Translations under genes and position numbers: made by a program
NCBI RefSeq assembly: GCF_013416775.1
Contig: NZ_SZVI01000012.1
Location: 248,001 to 312,000, forward strand
Length of the DNA stretch: 64,000 nt
Direction of reading: 5' to 3'
Origin: Rhodoferax sp. BLA1
GTDB taxonomy: Bacteria > Pseudomonadota > Gammaproteobacteria > Burkholderiales > Burkholderiaceae_C
Part shown: positions 53,641 through 62,185 of the stretch, piece after piece
Layout: each line of letters starts with the position of its first letter
Position numbering within the stretch: the first letter of the stretch is position 1
The notes under the pieces: model-generated
Databases searched by the model: none
The model's input: the letters and a program-made list of their open reading frames with translations, nothing else
What the model was told of the DNA's origin: nothing

Positions 53641-53646
53641 CAATAA

Positions 53647-55446
53647 CTACCCAGCCACCCGCCGCGCCAACGCCTCAGCCAGCTTGATGCCATCCACCGC
53701 CGCCGACAGGATGCCACCCGCGTAACCCGCGCCTTCACCACCCGGGTACAGGCCTGCGGTGTTGATGCTCTGAAAATCCTCCCCACGCGGCATACGCAAG
53801 GGGGACGAGGTGCGGGTCTCAACCCCGGTCAACACCGCGTCAGGCAGGTCAAAACCTTTGATCTTTTTGCCAAACACCGGCAGCGCCTCACGCAGCGCGG
53901 TTATCGCGTAGTCGGGCAGGGCACCATGCAAATCACCGAGCTTGACGCCCGGTTTGTACGAGGGCAACACACTGCCAAACTGGTTTGATGCTTCCCCCCG
54001 GATGAAGTCACCCACCAGTTGGCCGGGCGCCTCGTAGGTACTGCCGCCCAGCACATAGGCATTGGCTTCAAGCTGGCGCTGCAGGTTGATGCCTGCCAGC
54101 GGGTGCACGGCTTGGGGATCATTTGCTCTTAATTCCAGAGCTTCCTGCGCATATTGCGCACCGGTTACATGCCCAAAAGCTGCAATAAACGCGGCGCTGT
54201 CCTGCGGGTAATCGACGGGTTCGATGCCCACCACCAGCCCGGCGTTGGCGTTGCGCTCGGCGCGTGAATACTGGCTCATGCCGTTGGTCACCACGCGGCC
54301 CGGCTCGCTGGTGGCGGCCACCACGGTGCCGCCCGGGCACATACAAAAGCTGTAGACCGCACGGCCATTCTGCGCGTGGTGCACCAGCTTGTAGGCCGCA
54401 GCGCCCAGCACCGGGTTGCCCGCGTGGCGGCCCCACAGGGCTCGGTCGATCAGGCTTTGCGGGTGCTCAATACGAAAGCCCACCGAAAAGGGTTTGGCCT
54501 GGGTGGCCACACCGCGCCCATGCAGCATGGCAAAGGTGTCGCGGGCGCTGTGGCCCAGCGCCAGGATGACCTGGTCGGCGCGCAAGTCGTAGGTTTGGCC
54601 GCTGGTCTGGTCCAGCACCGTCAGGCCACGCAGTTGGCGTTGGCCCTTGGCTGTGTCGACCTCCACATCCATCACGCGTTGCTCAAACCGGATCTCGCCA
54701 CCCAGCGCGATGATGCGTTCGCGCAGGTTCTCCACCACCTTGACCAGCTTGAAGGTGCCGATGTGCGGGTGCGCTTCCACCAGAATCTCGGGCGGCGCGC
54801 CAAAGTTGACAAACTCGGTCATCACCTGGCGGCCCAGGTGGCGCGGGTCCTTGATCTGGCTCCACAACTTGCCGTCTGAAAAGGTGCCGGCGCCGCCTTC
54901 ACCAAACTGCACATTGCTCTCGGGGTTGAGCACGTGTTTGCGCCACAGGCCCCAGGTGTCCTTGGTGCGTTCACGCACCTTGCGGCCACGCTCCAGCACG
55001 ATGGGTTTGAACCCCATCTGCGCCAAAATGAGCGCGGCAAACATGCCACATGGGCCAAAACCCACCACCACCGGGCGCAGCGGCAAATTGGCGGGCGCGG
55101 TGGCCACCAACCGGTAGGCCATGTCGGGCGTGGGTTGGATGTGTGAGTTGCCCTGGAACTGGGCCAGCAGCCGGGCTTCCAGCGCCGGATCGTTCAGTGT
55201 GACATCGACGATGAACACCGCCAGCAGCTCGGCCTTGCGCGCGTCAAAACTGCGTTTGAAGACGTGTAAATGGGCGATGGCTGTTACGTCCACACCCAGC
55301 GCCTGCGCGCTCATTCGCGTCAGGGCCTCAAACGGGTGGATGATGGGCGCACGGTCGGCGTCGGTTTCAGCCGGAGCATCGGCTGCGCGGCGGGTCACCA
55401 CCGGTAAGGCGGACAGGGGGAGTTTGAGTTCTGAGAGTCTGATCAT
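53647..55446 (-). CDS. NAD(P)/FAD-dependent oxidoreductase (COG2509-like)
   Basis: A 599-residue flavoprotein. The N-terminal 90 residues are a small domain with VFKRSFDARK. The FAD-binding Rossmann motif is VVVGFGPCGMFAALILAQMG (about residues 125-144), followed by VQFGEGGAGTFSDGKL. GLYPGGEGAGYAGGILSAAV near the C-terminus is the second FAD contact. This family is widespread, uncharacterised, and often called FAD-dependent dehydrogenase. Odd point: a stretch of about 25 residues near position 435 (AFGHVTGAQYAQEALELR) is encoded by a locally AT-rich segment at about 54120-54180 and looks inserted. Confidence 0.87.
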   Translation of the reverse strand: MIRLSELKLPLSALPVVTRRAADAPAETDADRAPIIHPFEALTRMSAQALGVDVTAIAHLHVFKRSFDARKAELLAVFIVDVTLNDPALEARLLAQFQGNSHIQPTPDMAYRLVATAPANLPLRPVVVGFGPCGMFAALILAQMGFKPIVLERGRKVRERTKDTWGLWRKHVLNPESNVQFGEGGAGTFSDGKLWSQIKDPRHLGRQVMTEFVNFGAPPEILVEAHPHIGTFKLVKVVENLRERIIALGGEIRFEQRVMDVEVDTAKGQRQLRGLTVLDQTSGQTYDLRADQVILALGHSARDTFAMLHGRGVATQAKPFSVGFRIEHPQSLIDRALWGRHAGNPVLGAAAYKLVHHAQNGRAVYSFCMCPGGTVVAATSEPGRVVTNGMSQYSRAERNANAGLVVGIEPVDYPQDSAAFIAAFGHVTGAQYAQEALELRANDPQAVHPLAGINLQRQLEANAYVLGGSTYEAPGQLVGDFIRGEASNQFGSVLPSYKPGVKLGDLHGALPDYAITALREALPVFGKKIKGFDLPDAVLTGVETRTSSPLRMPRGEDFQSINTAGLYPGGEGAGYAGGILSAAVDGIKLAEALARRVAG

Positions 55447-55549
55447 GGCGGGCTCGTGGTTATCAAGCAGGGCGCCGATGATAAAGCCTCCCTTATGCCG
55501 TGCCGACTGCAGGCGCCACGGGGCCCGTGTGCGCCTGGGGTTTGCCGCC

Positions 55550-56467
55550 CTAACTTGGCAAGAAACCTTCTATCGACAAATAACGCTCACCGGTGTCGTA
55601 GTTGAAGCCCAGCACCGTGGCACCGGGCGCAATCTCGGGCAGTTTTTGTGCAATGGCGGCCAGGGTGGCGCCGCTGGAGATGCCGACCAGCAGGCCTTCT
55701 TCAGCCGCGCTGCGCCGGGCGAATTCACGCGCGGGCTCGGCATCGACTTGGATCACACCGTCGAGCAGACTGGTGTTGAGGTTTTTGGGCACAAACCCGG
55801 CACCAATGCCCTGGATCGGGTGCGGTGACGGTGCGCCGCCCGAGATCACCGGCGAGGCCGAAGGCTCCACCGCGTAGACCTTGAGCTGCGGCCACTTGGC
55901 CTTGAGCACCTCGGCCACACCACTGAGGTGGCCGCCGGTACCCACACCGGTGATCAGCACATCCACACCCTCGGGGAAGTCGGCCAGGATCTCCTGTGCC
56001 GTGGTGCGGGCGTGTACCGCTGGGTTGGCGGGGTTGTCAAACTGTTGCGGGATCCAGGCACCGGGGGTGCTGGCAGCGAGTTCCTGGGCGCGGGCGATGG
56101 CGCCTTTCATGCCTTTTTCACGCGGGGTCAAATCGAAACTGGCGCCGTAGGCCAGCATCAGGCGGCGGCGCTCGACACTCATGCTGTCGGGCATCACCAG
56201 GATCAGTTTGTAGCCCTTGACCGCAGCCACCAGCGCCAGCCCGACACCGGTGTTGCCCGAGGTGGGCTCGATGATGGTGGCACCGGGTTTCAGTTCCCCT
56301 GATTTTTCGGCGGCCTCGACCATCGCCAGCGCAATGCGGTCCTTGATCGAGCCGCCGGGGTTGCTGCGCTCGGATTTGACGTACACCTTGTGTGTGTTGC
56401 CAAACAGGCGGTTGATACGGATGTGTGGCGTGTTGCCAATGGTCTGCAGGACGTTGTCGACTTTCAT
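55550..56467 (-). CDS. cysK: Cysteine synthase (O-acetylserine sulfhydrylase, CysK-type)
   Basis: A 305-residue PLP enzyme. The PLP lysine is K42 in [11 protein letters not shown]. The substrate loop TSGNTGVG lies near residue 69, and the phosphate loop is [10 protein letters not shown]. It makes L-cysteine from O-acetylserine and sulfide. Length and motifs fit CysK better than CysM. It begins opposite the rnpB promoter region, and its own leader is on the minus strand between 56468 and about 56600. Confidence 0.93.
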   Translation of the reverse strand: MKVDNVLQTIGNTPHIRINRLFGNTHKVYVKSERSNPGGSIKDRIALAMVEAAEKSGELKPGATIIEPTSGNTGVGLALVAAVKGYKLILVMPDSMSVERRRLMLAYGASFDLTPREKGMKGAIARAQELAASTPGAWIPQQFDNPANPAVHARTTAQEILADFPEGVDVLITGVGTGGHLSGVAEVLKAKWPQLKVYAVEPSASPVISGGAPSPHPIQGIGAGFVPKNLNTSLLDGVIQVDAEPAREFARRSAAEEGLLVGISSGATLAAIAQKLPEIAPGATVLGFNYDTGERYLSIEGFLPS

Positions 56468-56627
56468 CAGGGCTCCTCGAATGGGTCACGCCGTGTGCGT
56501 GGGTGAAGCTATTTTGAACCAGTTGTTCTGTCCGAATGCATATAAGCTTATGCCAGCACGTGGGGTGCGGTCTATCTGATGAATCACTGGGAAAGGCCGC
56601 GCCGATTGCCGCGATAATCCCCCGTGT

Positions 56628-56967
56628 GAAGCCCGCCAGACTGCCGCTGGTGCAATTCTGGAAACAGAGCACTGGAGGAACGTCCGGACTGCATAGGGCA
56701 GCGTAGCAGCTAACGGCTGTCCACTGAAAGCCTTGGGCGCAAGCCAGGGGTATAAGGTGAGGATCAGAGCAACAGAGACGAGCCGATTTAGTTCGGGTGA
56801 AACGGGCAATCTCTACGCGCAGCAATACCAAGTAGGCCAACGTTGACGGGGCCCCCGGAGTTGGCGGGTAGGTAGCACCGAGCTGTTGGGTGACCAACAG
56901 CCCAGATTAATGGCAGTCACACCCGGGGCAACCCGGGTGCACAGAATCCGGCTTATCGGTGGGCTTC
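56628..56967 (+). ncRNA. rnpB: RNase P RNA, bacterial type A
   Basis: About 340 nt. The ends pair as helix P1 (GAAGCCCGCC at 56628-56637 with GGTGGGCTTC at 56958-56967). The conserved cores are visible: GAGGAACGTCCGGACTGCAT near the 5' end, and CAGAATCCGGCTTATCGG near the 3' end. It is the catalytic RNA that matures tRNA 5' ends. A GATAAT -10 element lies at 56613-56618, about 10 bases before the mature 5' end. The 5' third of the cysK-rnpB gap holds nothing else. Confidence 0.95.
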
Positions 56968-56976
56968 ACACTTTTT

Positions 56977-57020
56977 CATAGCGCTCAGCCCAGGTACTAC
57001 CTGGGCTAGAGGCCAATCAG
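56977..57020. repeat. Interspersed palindromic repeat downstream of rnpB
   Basis: CATAGCGCTCAGCCCAGGTA, CTACCTGGGCTAGAGGCCAA. The central hairpin AGCCCAGG / CCTGGGCT (56987-57007) is perfect, although its bases differ from other copies. The right end overlaps the stop codon of the IscR-like gene (57017-57019). Confidence 0.65.
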
Positions 57021-57541
57021 CCGCGTGCCAGCAGGCTTTGGCCGAGGGCAAACACCGAGTTGGGTGCGCTGGTGCGCAGCGGTGCATGCACCGGCTTCTT
57101 GAACACACCGCGGTTAGCTGCGGGTTTTTGTTCGATCTTGACACCCTTGGCCAGTTGTTCCAGCACCAAGCTGCGCAAGGTGACCGACTGCATGAACTCG
57201 AACACCTTGGCGTTCATCGAGTCCCACAGGTCCTGCGCCATGTCTTTGGTGTCAGCCACCTCTGCTGACTTGACCTCAGGCACAGCGTCTTCCACAGCGC
57301 AGATGATGTCGGCCACCGTGATGGCATCGGTGCGGTGACCCAGGGTGTAACCACCGCCTGGCCCACGGGTGCTGCGCACCAAGCCCTGCTGGCGCAACTT
57401 GCTGAACATTTGTTCCAGGTACGACAGAGAAATTTGCTGGCGCACGGAAATGTCAGACAGCGGCACCGGCCCTTGTTTCTCGCGCAAGGCGACATCAATC
57501 ATGGCGGTGACGGCAAAACGACCTTTGGTACTTAAGCGCAT
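57017..57541 (-). CDS. Rrf2/IscR-family regulator lacking cluster cysteines
   Basis: A 174-residue protein with the IscR winged-helix N-terminus: MRLSTKGRFAVTAMIDVALR, ISLSYLEQMFSKLR, and the wing RSTRGPGGGYTLG. In IscR the [2Fe-2S] ligands are three Cys and one His between about residues 92 and 107. Here that stretch (KSAEVADTKDMAQDLWDSM) has none, and Cys81 is the only Cys in the protein. It should therefore act as a cluster-free DNA-binding regulator or sense something else. ATG 57541 follows AGGAG; the longer frame upstream overlaps the divergent regulator gene. It is not next to isc genes. Confidence 0.88.
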   Translation of the reverse strand: MRLSTKGRFAVTAMIDVALREKQGPVPLSDISVRQQISLSYLEQMFSKLRQQGLVRSTRGPGGGYTLGHRTDAITVADIICAVEDAVPEVKSAEVADTKDMAQDLWDSMNAKVFEFMQSVTLRSLVLEQLAKGVKIEQKPAANRGVFKKPVHAPLRTSAPNSVFALGQSLLARG

Positions 57542-57579
57542 ATGTATTACTCCTGTCAGTGTCTGTGAAGATGACACGC

Positions 57580-57599
57580 GTTGAACTATAAAGTTCAAC
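57580..57599. promoter_or_regulatory. Inverted repeat GTTGAACT-ATAA-AGTTCAAC in divergent promoter region
   Basis: Perfect 8-bp arms, 4-base spacer, 39 bases upstream of the IscR-like ATG and 81 bases upstream of the LysR-type gene. It is likely a binding site for one of the two regulators. A further AT-rich palindromic stretch follows at about 57610-57645. Confidence 0.65.
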
Positions 57600-57679
57600 T
57601 CACTTCGCGTAAATTCGAATTTAAGACATTTAAACTTCGATAAAAACGAACAATCAGGCAGATACATGAGGCCAGCGAC

Positions 57680-58576
57680 ATGAATTTCAAGCACCTTTAC
57701 TATTTTTGGGTCACCGCGCGCGCCGGCGGCATCATGCGCGCGGGTGAGCAGTTGCACATCACGCCGCAAACCCTGTCGGGGCAGATCAAGTTACTGGAAG
57801 ACTGGCTCGGGCGCAAGCTGTTTCGCAAAAGTGGCCGCCAGCTGGAGCTGACCGAACATGGCCGCCTGGCGCTGGGGTATGCCGACCAGATCTTCAGCCT
57901 GGGGCAAGACCTGGAGACCGCGCTGCGCCAGACGCGTGGTGTGCAAAAGCGGCTGGACTTCCGGGTCGGGGTGGCGGATTCGGTGTCCAAGTCGCTGGCC
58001 TACCGTCTGTTGGAGCCGGCCTTGTCGATGGCACAACCGGTCAAACTGCTGGCCAGCGAGGGCACGTTTGATGATTTGCTGGCGGCGTTGGCCTTGCACC
58101 AGCTCGACCTGGTGATTGCCGACGAGCCGATGCCACGGCGGGTCAGTGTCAAGGCGTTTAACCATGCGTTGGGCCGCAGTGCCATGAGTTTTTTTTGCGC
58201 GCCGGGACTCAAGTCCCGCGTCAAGGGGGCGTTTCCGGGCTGCCTGGACGGTGTGCCGATGCTGGTGCCCGGCGCCTCGTCCTCGGTGCGGCGCCAACTG
58301 GAGGGCTGGTTTGCACGACACCAGGTGGCCCCCGTGGTGGTGGGCGAGATTGACGACGCCGCGCTCATGAAAGCCTTTGGCCGTGAAGGCCAGGGGGTGT
58401 TCATGACCCCAAGCGTGTTGGAAGACGAGACCTGCACCCAGTTTGGTGTGTCGGTGATTGGTCGCACCGACGAGCTGGTGGAGGAGTTTTATGCGGTGTC
58501 GGTGGAGCGGCGCATCAGCCACCCCTGTGTGCTGGCGATCACCGACGCCGCGCGGGGGCAGTTGTTCAGCCTGTGA
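57680..58576 (+). CDS. LysR-family regulator, NhaR-like
   Basis: A 298-residue regulator. The helix-turn-helix at about residues 1-60 (MNFKHLYYFWVTARAGGIMR, AGEQLHITPQTLSGQIKLLE) has the NhaR-type variant, with the substrate-binding domain after it (FRVGVADSVSKSLAYRLLEP). NhaR controls sodium/proton antiport and osmotic genes in E. coli. No antiporter gene is nearby, so the target is unknown. It diverges from the IscR-like gene across a 138-base region containing palindromes. Confidence 0.87.
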   Translation: MNFKHLYYFWVTARAGGIMRAGEQLHITPQTLSGQIKLLEDWLGRKLFRKSGRQLELTEHGRLALGYADQIFSLGQDLETALRQTRGVQKRLDFRVGVADSVSKSLAYRLLEPALSMAQPVKLLASEGTFDDLLAALALHQLDLVIADEPMPRRVSVKAFNHALGRSAMSFFCAPGLKSRVKGAFPGCLDGVPMLVPGASSSVRRQLEGWFARHQVAPVVVGEIDDAALMKAFGREGQGVFMTPSVLEDETCTQFGVSVIGRTDELVEEFYAVSVERRISHPCVLAITDAARGQLFSL

Positions 58577-58610
58577 CGCCCGGGCAGCACAGCCCGGATA
58601 ATCCCGGCCC

Positions 58611-59159
58611 ATGCCTTTGCAAGAAATCTCCCACCCCGCCATCGACATCGATCTGCGTTACGCCACCACCAACAACCTCACCGGTATCCCGATTTACCAA
58701 CACGCCATCGCCTTTTTGCACAAAGATGCCTTGGTGGCGCTTGTTGCCGCCGCCGAATTGGCGCAGGCGCGGGGCCTGCGCTTGTGTGTGCTCGATGCGT
58801 ACCGGCCATCCGCTGCGCAGTGGCGGCTCTGGTCCGTCTTGCCCAACCCGATGTTTGTGGCCGACCCGCGCATCGGCTCGATGCACACGCGCGGTGTGGC
58901 GGTGGACCTGACGCTGTGCCAGGCCGATGGTGCGCCGCTGGACATGGGCACCGAGTTTGACGAGATGACCGAGCAGTCGCGCCATGGCCGCACCGACATA
59001 TCAGAACAGGCGCAGCACAACCGGCGCCTGTTGCTTGATGTGATGACCACTGCGGGCTGGGCGCACCACCCGCACGAGTGGTGGCACTACAACCTGCCCG
59101 AGCCAACCCGTTATCCGCCGCTCAGCGACGAAGTCGAAGGCCGGGCGCTGCTGGCCTGA
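58611..59159 (+). CDS. D-alanyl-D-alanine dipeptidase (DdpX/VanX family)
   Basis: A 182-residue M15D peptidase. Motifs are DAYRPS (62-67, with the transition-state Arg), SMHTRGVAVDLTL (zinc ligands His92 and Asp99) and EWWH (catalytic Glu156, zinc ligand His159). It hydrolyses D-Ala-D-Ala, recycling cell-wall dipeptide in Gram-negatives. No van resistance genes are next to it, so a resistance role is not supported. The leader is short (34 bases after the LysR gene stop). Confidence 0.9.
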   Translation: MPLQEISHPAIDIDLRYATTNNLTGIPIYQHAIAFLHKDALVALVAAAELAQARGLRLCVLDAYRPSAAQWRLWSVLPNPMFVADPRIGSMHTRGVAVDLTLCQADGAPLDMGTEFDEMTEQSRHGRTDISEQAQHNRRLLLDVMTTAGWAHHPHEWWHYNLPEPTRYPPLSDEVEGRALLA

Positions 59160-59163
59160 GGGT

Positions 59164-60189
59164 TTAAAACCGCTCGTGCGGTAGCAGGTAGCGCCATTGC
59201 CCTTCGGGCAGATGGGCCAGTGTGACGCGGCCAATACGCAGGCGCTTGACACTCAAGATCTGCAGCCCGGCGCGTTCACACAGGTAGGCTGCCAGCCCGG
59301 GGTGCGCACCCTTGACAGCAAAACGCAGCCGGGTTGAGGCCTCGCTGGTGCTGTTGACACTGACCTTGACCGGCGGCAGCGTGCTGCCCGCATTGGTGGA
59401 CGGCACGTTCATGCGGTGCAATTGCTCGGGCGACACCTCACCTTGCACCTCCACCGCCAACTCATGTTCGATCTGCGCGGCGTCTTCGGTCAGTTTGCGC
59501 AGCACGCGCCAGTCCTGGGTGAACACCACCAGCCCGCTGGCTGCCAGCTCCAGCGGCACACCCGCGGTGAGTTTGGCCAGATGGCGTTTGAGCACGCGTT
59601 CGTTCGACTCGTCCTGCTCCCAGTGCGTGGCTGCTTGTAAGAGGGTGTGTGCGGGTTTGAGCCGTTTGTTGGCGGCACCCAAGGGCGCCATGGCCTCAAA
59701 ACCGGGTGGTTTGTGCAACAGCAGCGTGACCTCGCTCAAAGCCATCGGGTTGGCCTGCGGGTCAACCACCACGCTCTGGTCCTGCACCCGCGCCATCGGT
59801 TCCTCCACCACCTTGCCATTGACCTGCACCCAGCCACCCTCAATGATCTGCTCGGCCTCGCGGCGTGAGCAGTTGACCTGGGCCGCCACCAGTTTGGACA
59901 GGCGCACCCCGGCCATCTCTGGGGCGGGTGGTGGCGTGTTTTTGTGCAGGCGTGGCTTGATGGGGGCGCCAGCGGGTTCGGTTCGGCGCGGGCGTGTTTG
60001 GCTCGGGGTTTTGGCGGAAACGGGTCGGGGCGCTTTGGCAGGCGCCGGTTTGGGCGCAGGAGCAGGGGCGCGAGCCACCACGTTGGGGGGGGCGCTGTGG
60101 GCAAGTGGGGCAGGCGCTGGCGCGCGCGCGGGAACTTTGAGCGTAGGGCGCTTGGGCGCGGCGGTGCGTGGCGGTCGGGGCAGGGTCAT
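59164..60189 (-). CDS. RsuA/RluB-family pseudouridine-synthase homologue with altered active site
   Basis: A 341-residue protein. Residues 1-90 form a Pro/Ala/Lys-rich disordered extension. An S4 RNA-binding domain follows (about 94-145: VRLSKLVAAQVNCSRREAEQ), then the synthase domain beginning LLLHKPPGF. In the family the catalytic Asp sits in a RLDxxTxGL motif. Here the matching sequence is PLELAASGL (212-220), with Glu214 in place of Asp and the preceding Arg and the Thr also replaced. It could be inactive in pseudouridylation and act as an RNA-binding factor. Confidence 0.85.
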   Translation of the reverse strand: MTLPRPPRTAAPKRPTLKVPARAPAPAPLAHSAPPNVVARAPAPAPKPAPAKAPRPVSAKTPSQTRPRRTEPAGAPIKPRLHKNTPPPAPEMAGVRLSKLVAAQVNCSRREAEQIIEGGWVQVNGKVVEEPMARVQDQSVVVDPQANPMALSEVTLLLHKPPGFEAMAPLGAANKRLKPAHTLLQAATHWEQDESNERVLKRHLAKLTAGVPLELAASGLVVFTQDWRVLRKLTEDAAQIEHELAVEVQGEVSPEQLHRMNVPSTNAGSTLPPVKVSVNSTSEASTRLRFAVKGAHPGLAAYLCERAGLQILSVKRLRIGRVTLAHLPEGQWRYLLPHERF

Positions 60190-60235
60190 ATGCCGGGCAT
60201 GTTAACCGCGTGCCCCTGTGGCTGGCTGGCGTTTT

Positions 60236-61903
60236 TCAGCGCACGTGGGCGGTGATACGCGCCAGGTGCGCCATCAGTGAGCGTTTGGCCACTGGCCACA
60301 TGCGTTCGGGTACATCGGCATAGGCCAGCGCCAGCCAGTCGTCGGGGCTGCCATCGGGCAGGCTTTGCATTGCCGCCAGGACCTTGGCTTCGCGCTGTTG
60401 GCGGTGGGCTTTCAGGCGGGCGATGGCGGCCAGTGCCTCGTCCTCAGGCCCACCGATCACATAGCCATGGGCGGGCAGGATGTAGCGCACGCCCAGCTCG
60501 TTGCAGGTGTGGCTGAGCAGATCCAGCGAGGCCATGTAGTCGTCCATGTCGCCATCGGGCGGGTCGACCACGGTGGTGCTGCCGTTGAGGATGTGGTCGC
60601 CCGAGAACAGCAGCCCGTCCTGCAGCAGCACCAGGCACAGGTGGTTGGCGGCGTGGCCGGGGGTGTGGATGACTTGCAGCGTGTGGCCAGCGTTATAAGC
60701 CAAATCGCCCTCCAGCCCTTTGAGATAAAGGGCTAGAAGCTCATGATGTTGTAGCGCCCTGTCGGGGCTGAACTGGCTGGCAGCCCGCGCCGTGGGCGCA
60801 CTGGGCAGGCCCAGAACCGGCGGTTTGGGTTGGCACAAAGCCTGCAGTGGCCGGGCGCCGGGGGCGTGGTCGGGGTGGGAATGGGTGCAGACGATGGCGC
60901 GGATGTCGCCACCCGCTGCGCGCCAGAGCTGCTCCAGGTGCTGCGGGTCGGCCGGGCCGGGGTCAATGACGATGTAGCCGGTATTGGGGTCCCCCACCAG
61001 GTAGCTGTTGGTGCCCGGGCCGGTCATCGCGCCGGGGTTGGGTGCGGTCAGGCGCTGCACGTTTTTGAGCAGCGGCACCACGCGTTCACTCTGCCAATCG
61101 AGCGGGTGTTGCACTTGGCCGTCAGGGCAGATCAGGGCCAGTTCACCAAAGGCGCTCTCAAACTCCATGTAACGGACTTCGCGCCCGCCCACCAGTCCGG
61201 TGCGTGGGCAACTGACCCACAGCGGTGACTCGGTCTCGGCGCAGGCCAACAACACGGCCGCCACGTCGAGGAAGTTCCGCAGCCGCTCCAGCGTCCGAAT
61301 GGTGGGGAAGATCATGAAGAAGTTGCCCGCCGCATGACGCGCCAGCGCGTCCGCAGGACGCAGCCAGACCGGCTCAAACTGTTCCGCTTCATCGGCCACC
61401 GGCGTCTGGCCCTCGGGCATACGCGCCACCAGAAACGGCACCTCATAACGCTGGGGCAGTTGGCGGTCGGTGGTCCAGCGCGCCAGCACAAACACCTGGT
61501 CGGCGGCCAACGTCAGGCCGCATGCCGCCACCTGGGCAAAAAAGTCGCGCTGGCGGTCCAGGGTGTCAATGTCCTGTTGGTCGGCCCAGCGCCCATCCGG
61601 GTGGCGCGCCAGCAACACACCTAGCTCTTCCAGACTCTCGCGGATGGCGGCAATGGCTTCGGTGAGGGGTTCATCGTGTTGCCCTGGGCGTCTGGTGGCC
61701 AGGTGATGGTGCAAGGCGTCGGCCGCGTCGACACCTCCGCCCGGAAACACATAGGCGCCCGGTGCAAAACGCGCCGTGTCCGAGCGCCGCGTCATCAGCA
61801 CCTCCAGCCCCTCTGCGCCATCGCGCAGCAGCAACACCGTGGCCGCCAGCCGCGCCGGGGCGGGTTCGCGGTGGGGGTGAAGTTGTTGGTTGGGGCGTGG
61901 CAT
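60236..61903 (-). CDS. Nudix hydrolase fused to metallo-beta-lactamase-fold hydrolase
   Basis: A 555-residue two-domain protein. The N-terminal Nudix domain (about 16-215) has PGGGVD and RESLEELGV, the two halves of the Nudix box with an insertion between them. The C-terminal MBL domain (about 280-500) carries the metal motif THSHPDH (H341, H343, D345, H346), then HTPGHAANHLCL and FSGDHIL. MBL partners of this type resemble LACTB2/RNase-like and thioesterase-like hydrolases. ATG 61903 gives the best N-terminus; the frame opens at 61957. An interspersed repeat is inserted in frame near residues 387-403. Confidence 0.87.
   Translation of the reverse strand: MPRPNQQLHPHREPAPARLAATVLLLRDGAEGLEVLMTRRSDTARFAPGAYVFPGGGVDAADALHHHLATRRPGQHDEPLTEAIAAIRESLEELGVLLARHPDGRWADQQDIDTLDRQRDFFAQVAACGLTLAADQVFVLARWTTDRQLPQRYEVPFLVARMPEGQTPVADEAEQFEPVWLRPADALARHAAGNFFMIFPTIRTLERLRNFLDVAAVLLACAETESPLWVSCPRTGLVGGREVRYMEFESAFGELALICPDGQVQHPLDWQSERVVPLLKNVQRLTAPNPGAMTGPGTNSYLVGDPNTGYIVIDPGPADPQHLEQLWRAAGGDIRAIVCTHSHPDHAPGARPLQALCQPKPPVLGLPSAPTARAASQFSPDRALQHHELLALYLKGLEGDLAYNAGHTLQVIHTPGHAANHLCLVLLQDGLLFSGDHILNGSTTVVDPPDGDMDDYMASLDLLSHTCNELGVRYILPAHGYVIGGPEDEALAAIARLKAHRQQREAKVLAAMQSLPDGSPDDWLALAYADVPERMWPVAKRSLMAHLARITAHVR
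60697..60745. repeat. Interspersed palindromic repeat inside the Nudix-MBL gene
   Basis: As read on the + strand: AAGCCAAATCGCCCTCCAGC, CCTTTGAGATAAAGGGCTAG, AAGCTCATG. It is translated in frame on the minus strand as HHELLALYLKGLEGDLAYNA, between two conserved parts of the MBL domain. Confidence 0.75.
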
Positions 61904-62185
61904 GGGGAAATGATATCGACTCGGTATGACGCTTTGGTGGAGGTGCGGAAGGGCCAAGTGGAAGGTGGGCGAATTGGATGTCCAAGACCAGAAGCGCCCG
62001 GGTCGCGGATCGCGCGGAGGTCGGGGGCGATTTCAAAAAGCGAAGCGTCATGAGCCCCCGGCCTCTGCGCGGTCCACGTCCCGGGTCAAAACTGACACGT
62101 TGACGAGTTCACCCGAGGAGAAAACGCCCGAGGGCATCACACGCTCTGTGAAGCGGCCCCGGCGCTCCCATAGATAATGCCACCC
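61904..62185. other. 282-bp divergent gap before dapF
   Basis: No credible gene; short frames only. A spaced 9-bp inverted pair, ATGACGCTT near 61927 and AAGCGTCAT near 62043, flanks it. The region should contain divergent promoters for the Nudix-MBL gene and the dapF operon, but I do not see strong boxes. Confidence 0.4.

Larger units (their letters stand above)
53270..53646. other. 377-bp non-coding stretch with interleaved inverted repeats
   Basis: No credible gene. The first 140 bases are AT/GC mixed with a GGCCGATC...GATCGTTGGCC near-palindrome around 53318-53342. The second half contains the interleaved pairs (53418-53577) and an interspersed repeat (53584-53640). Confidence 0.5.
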
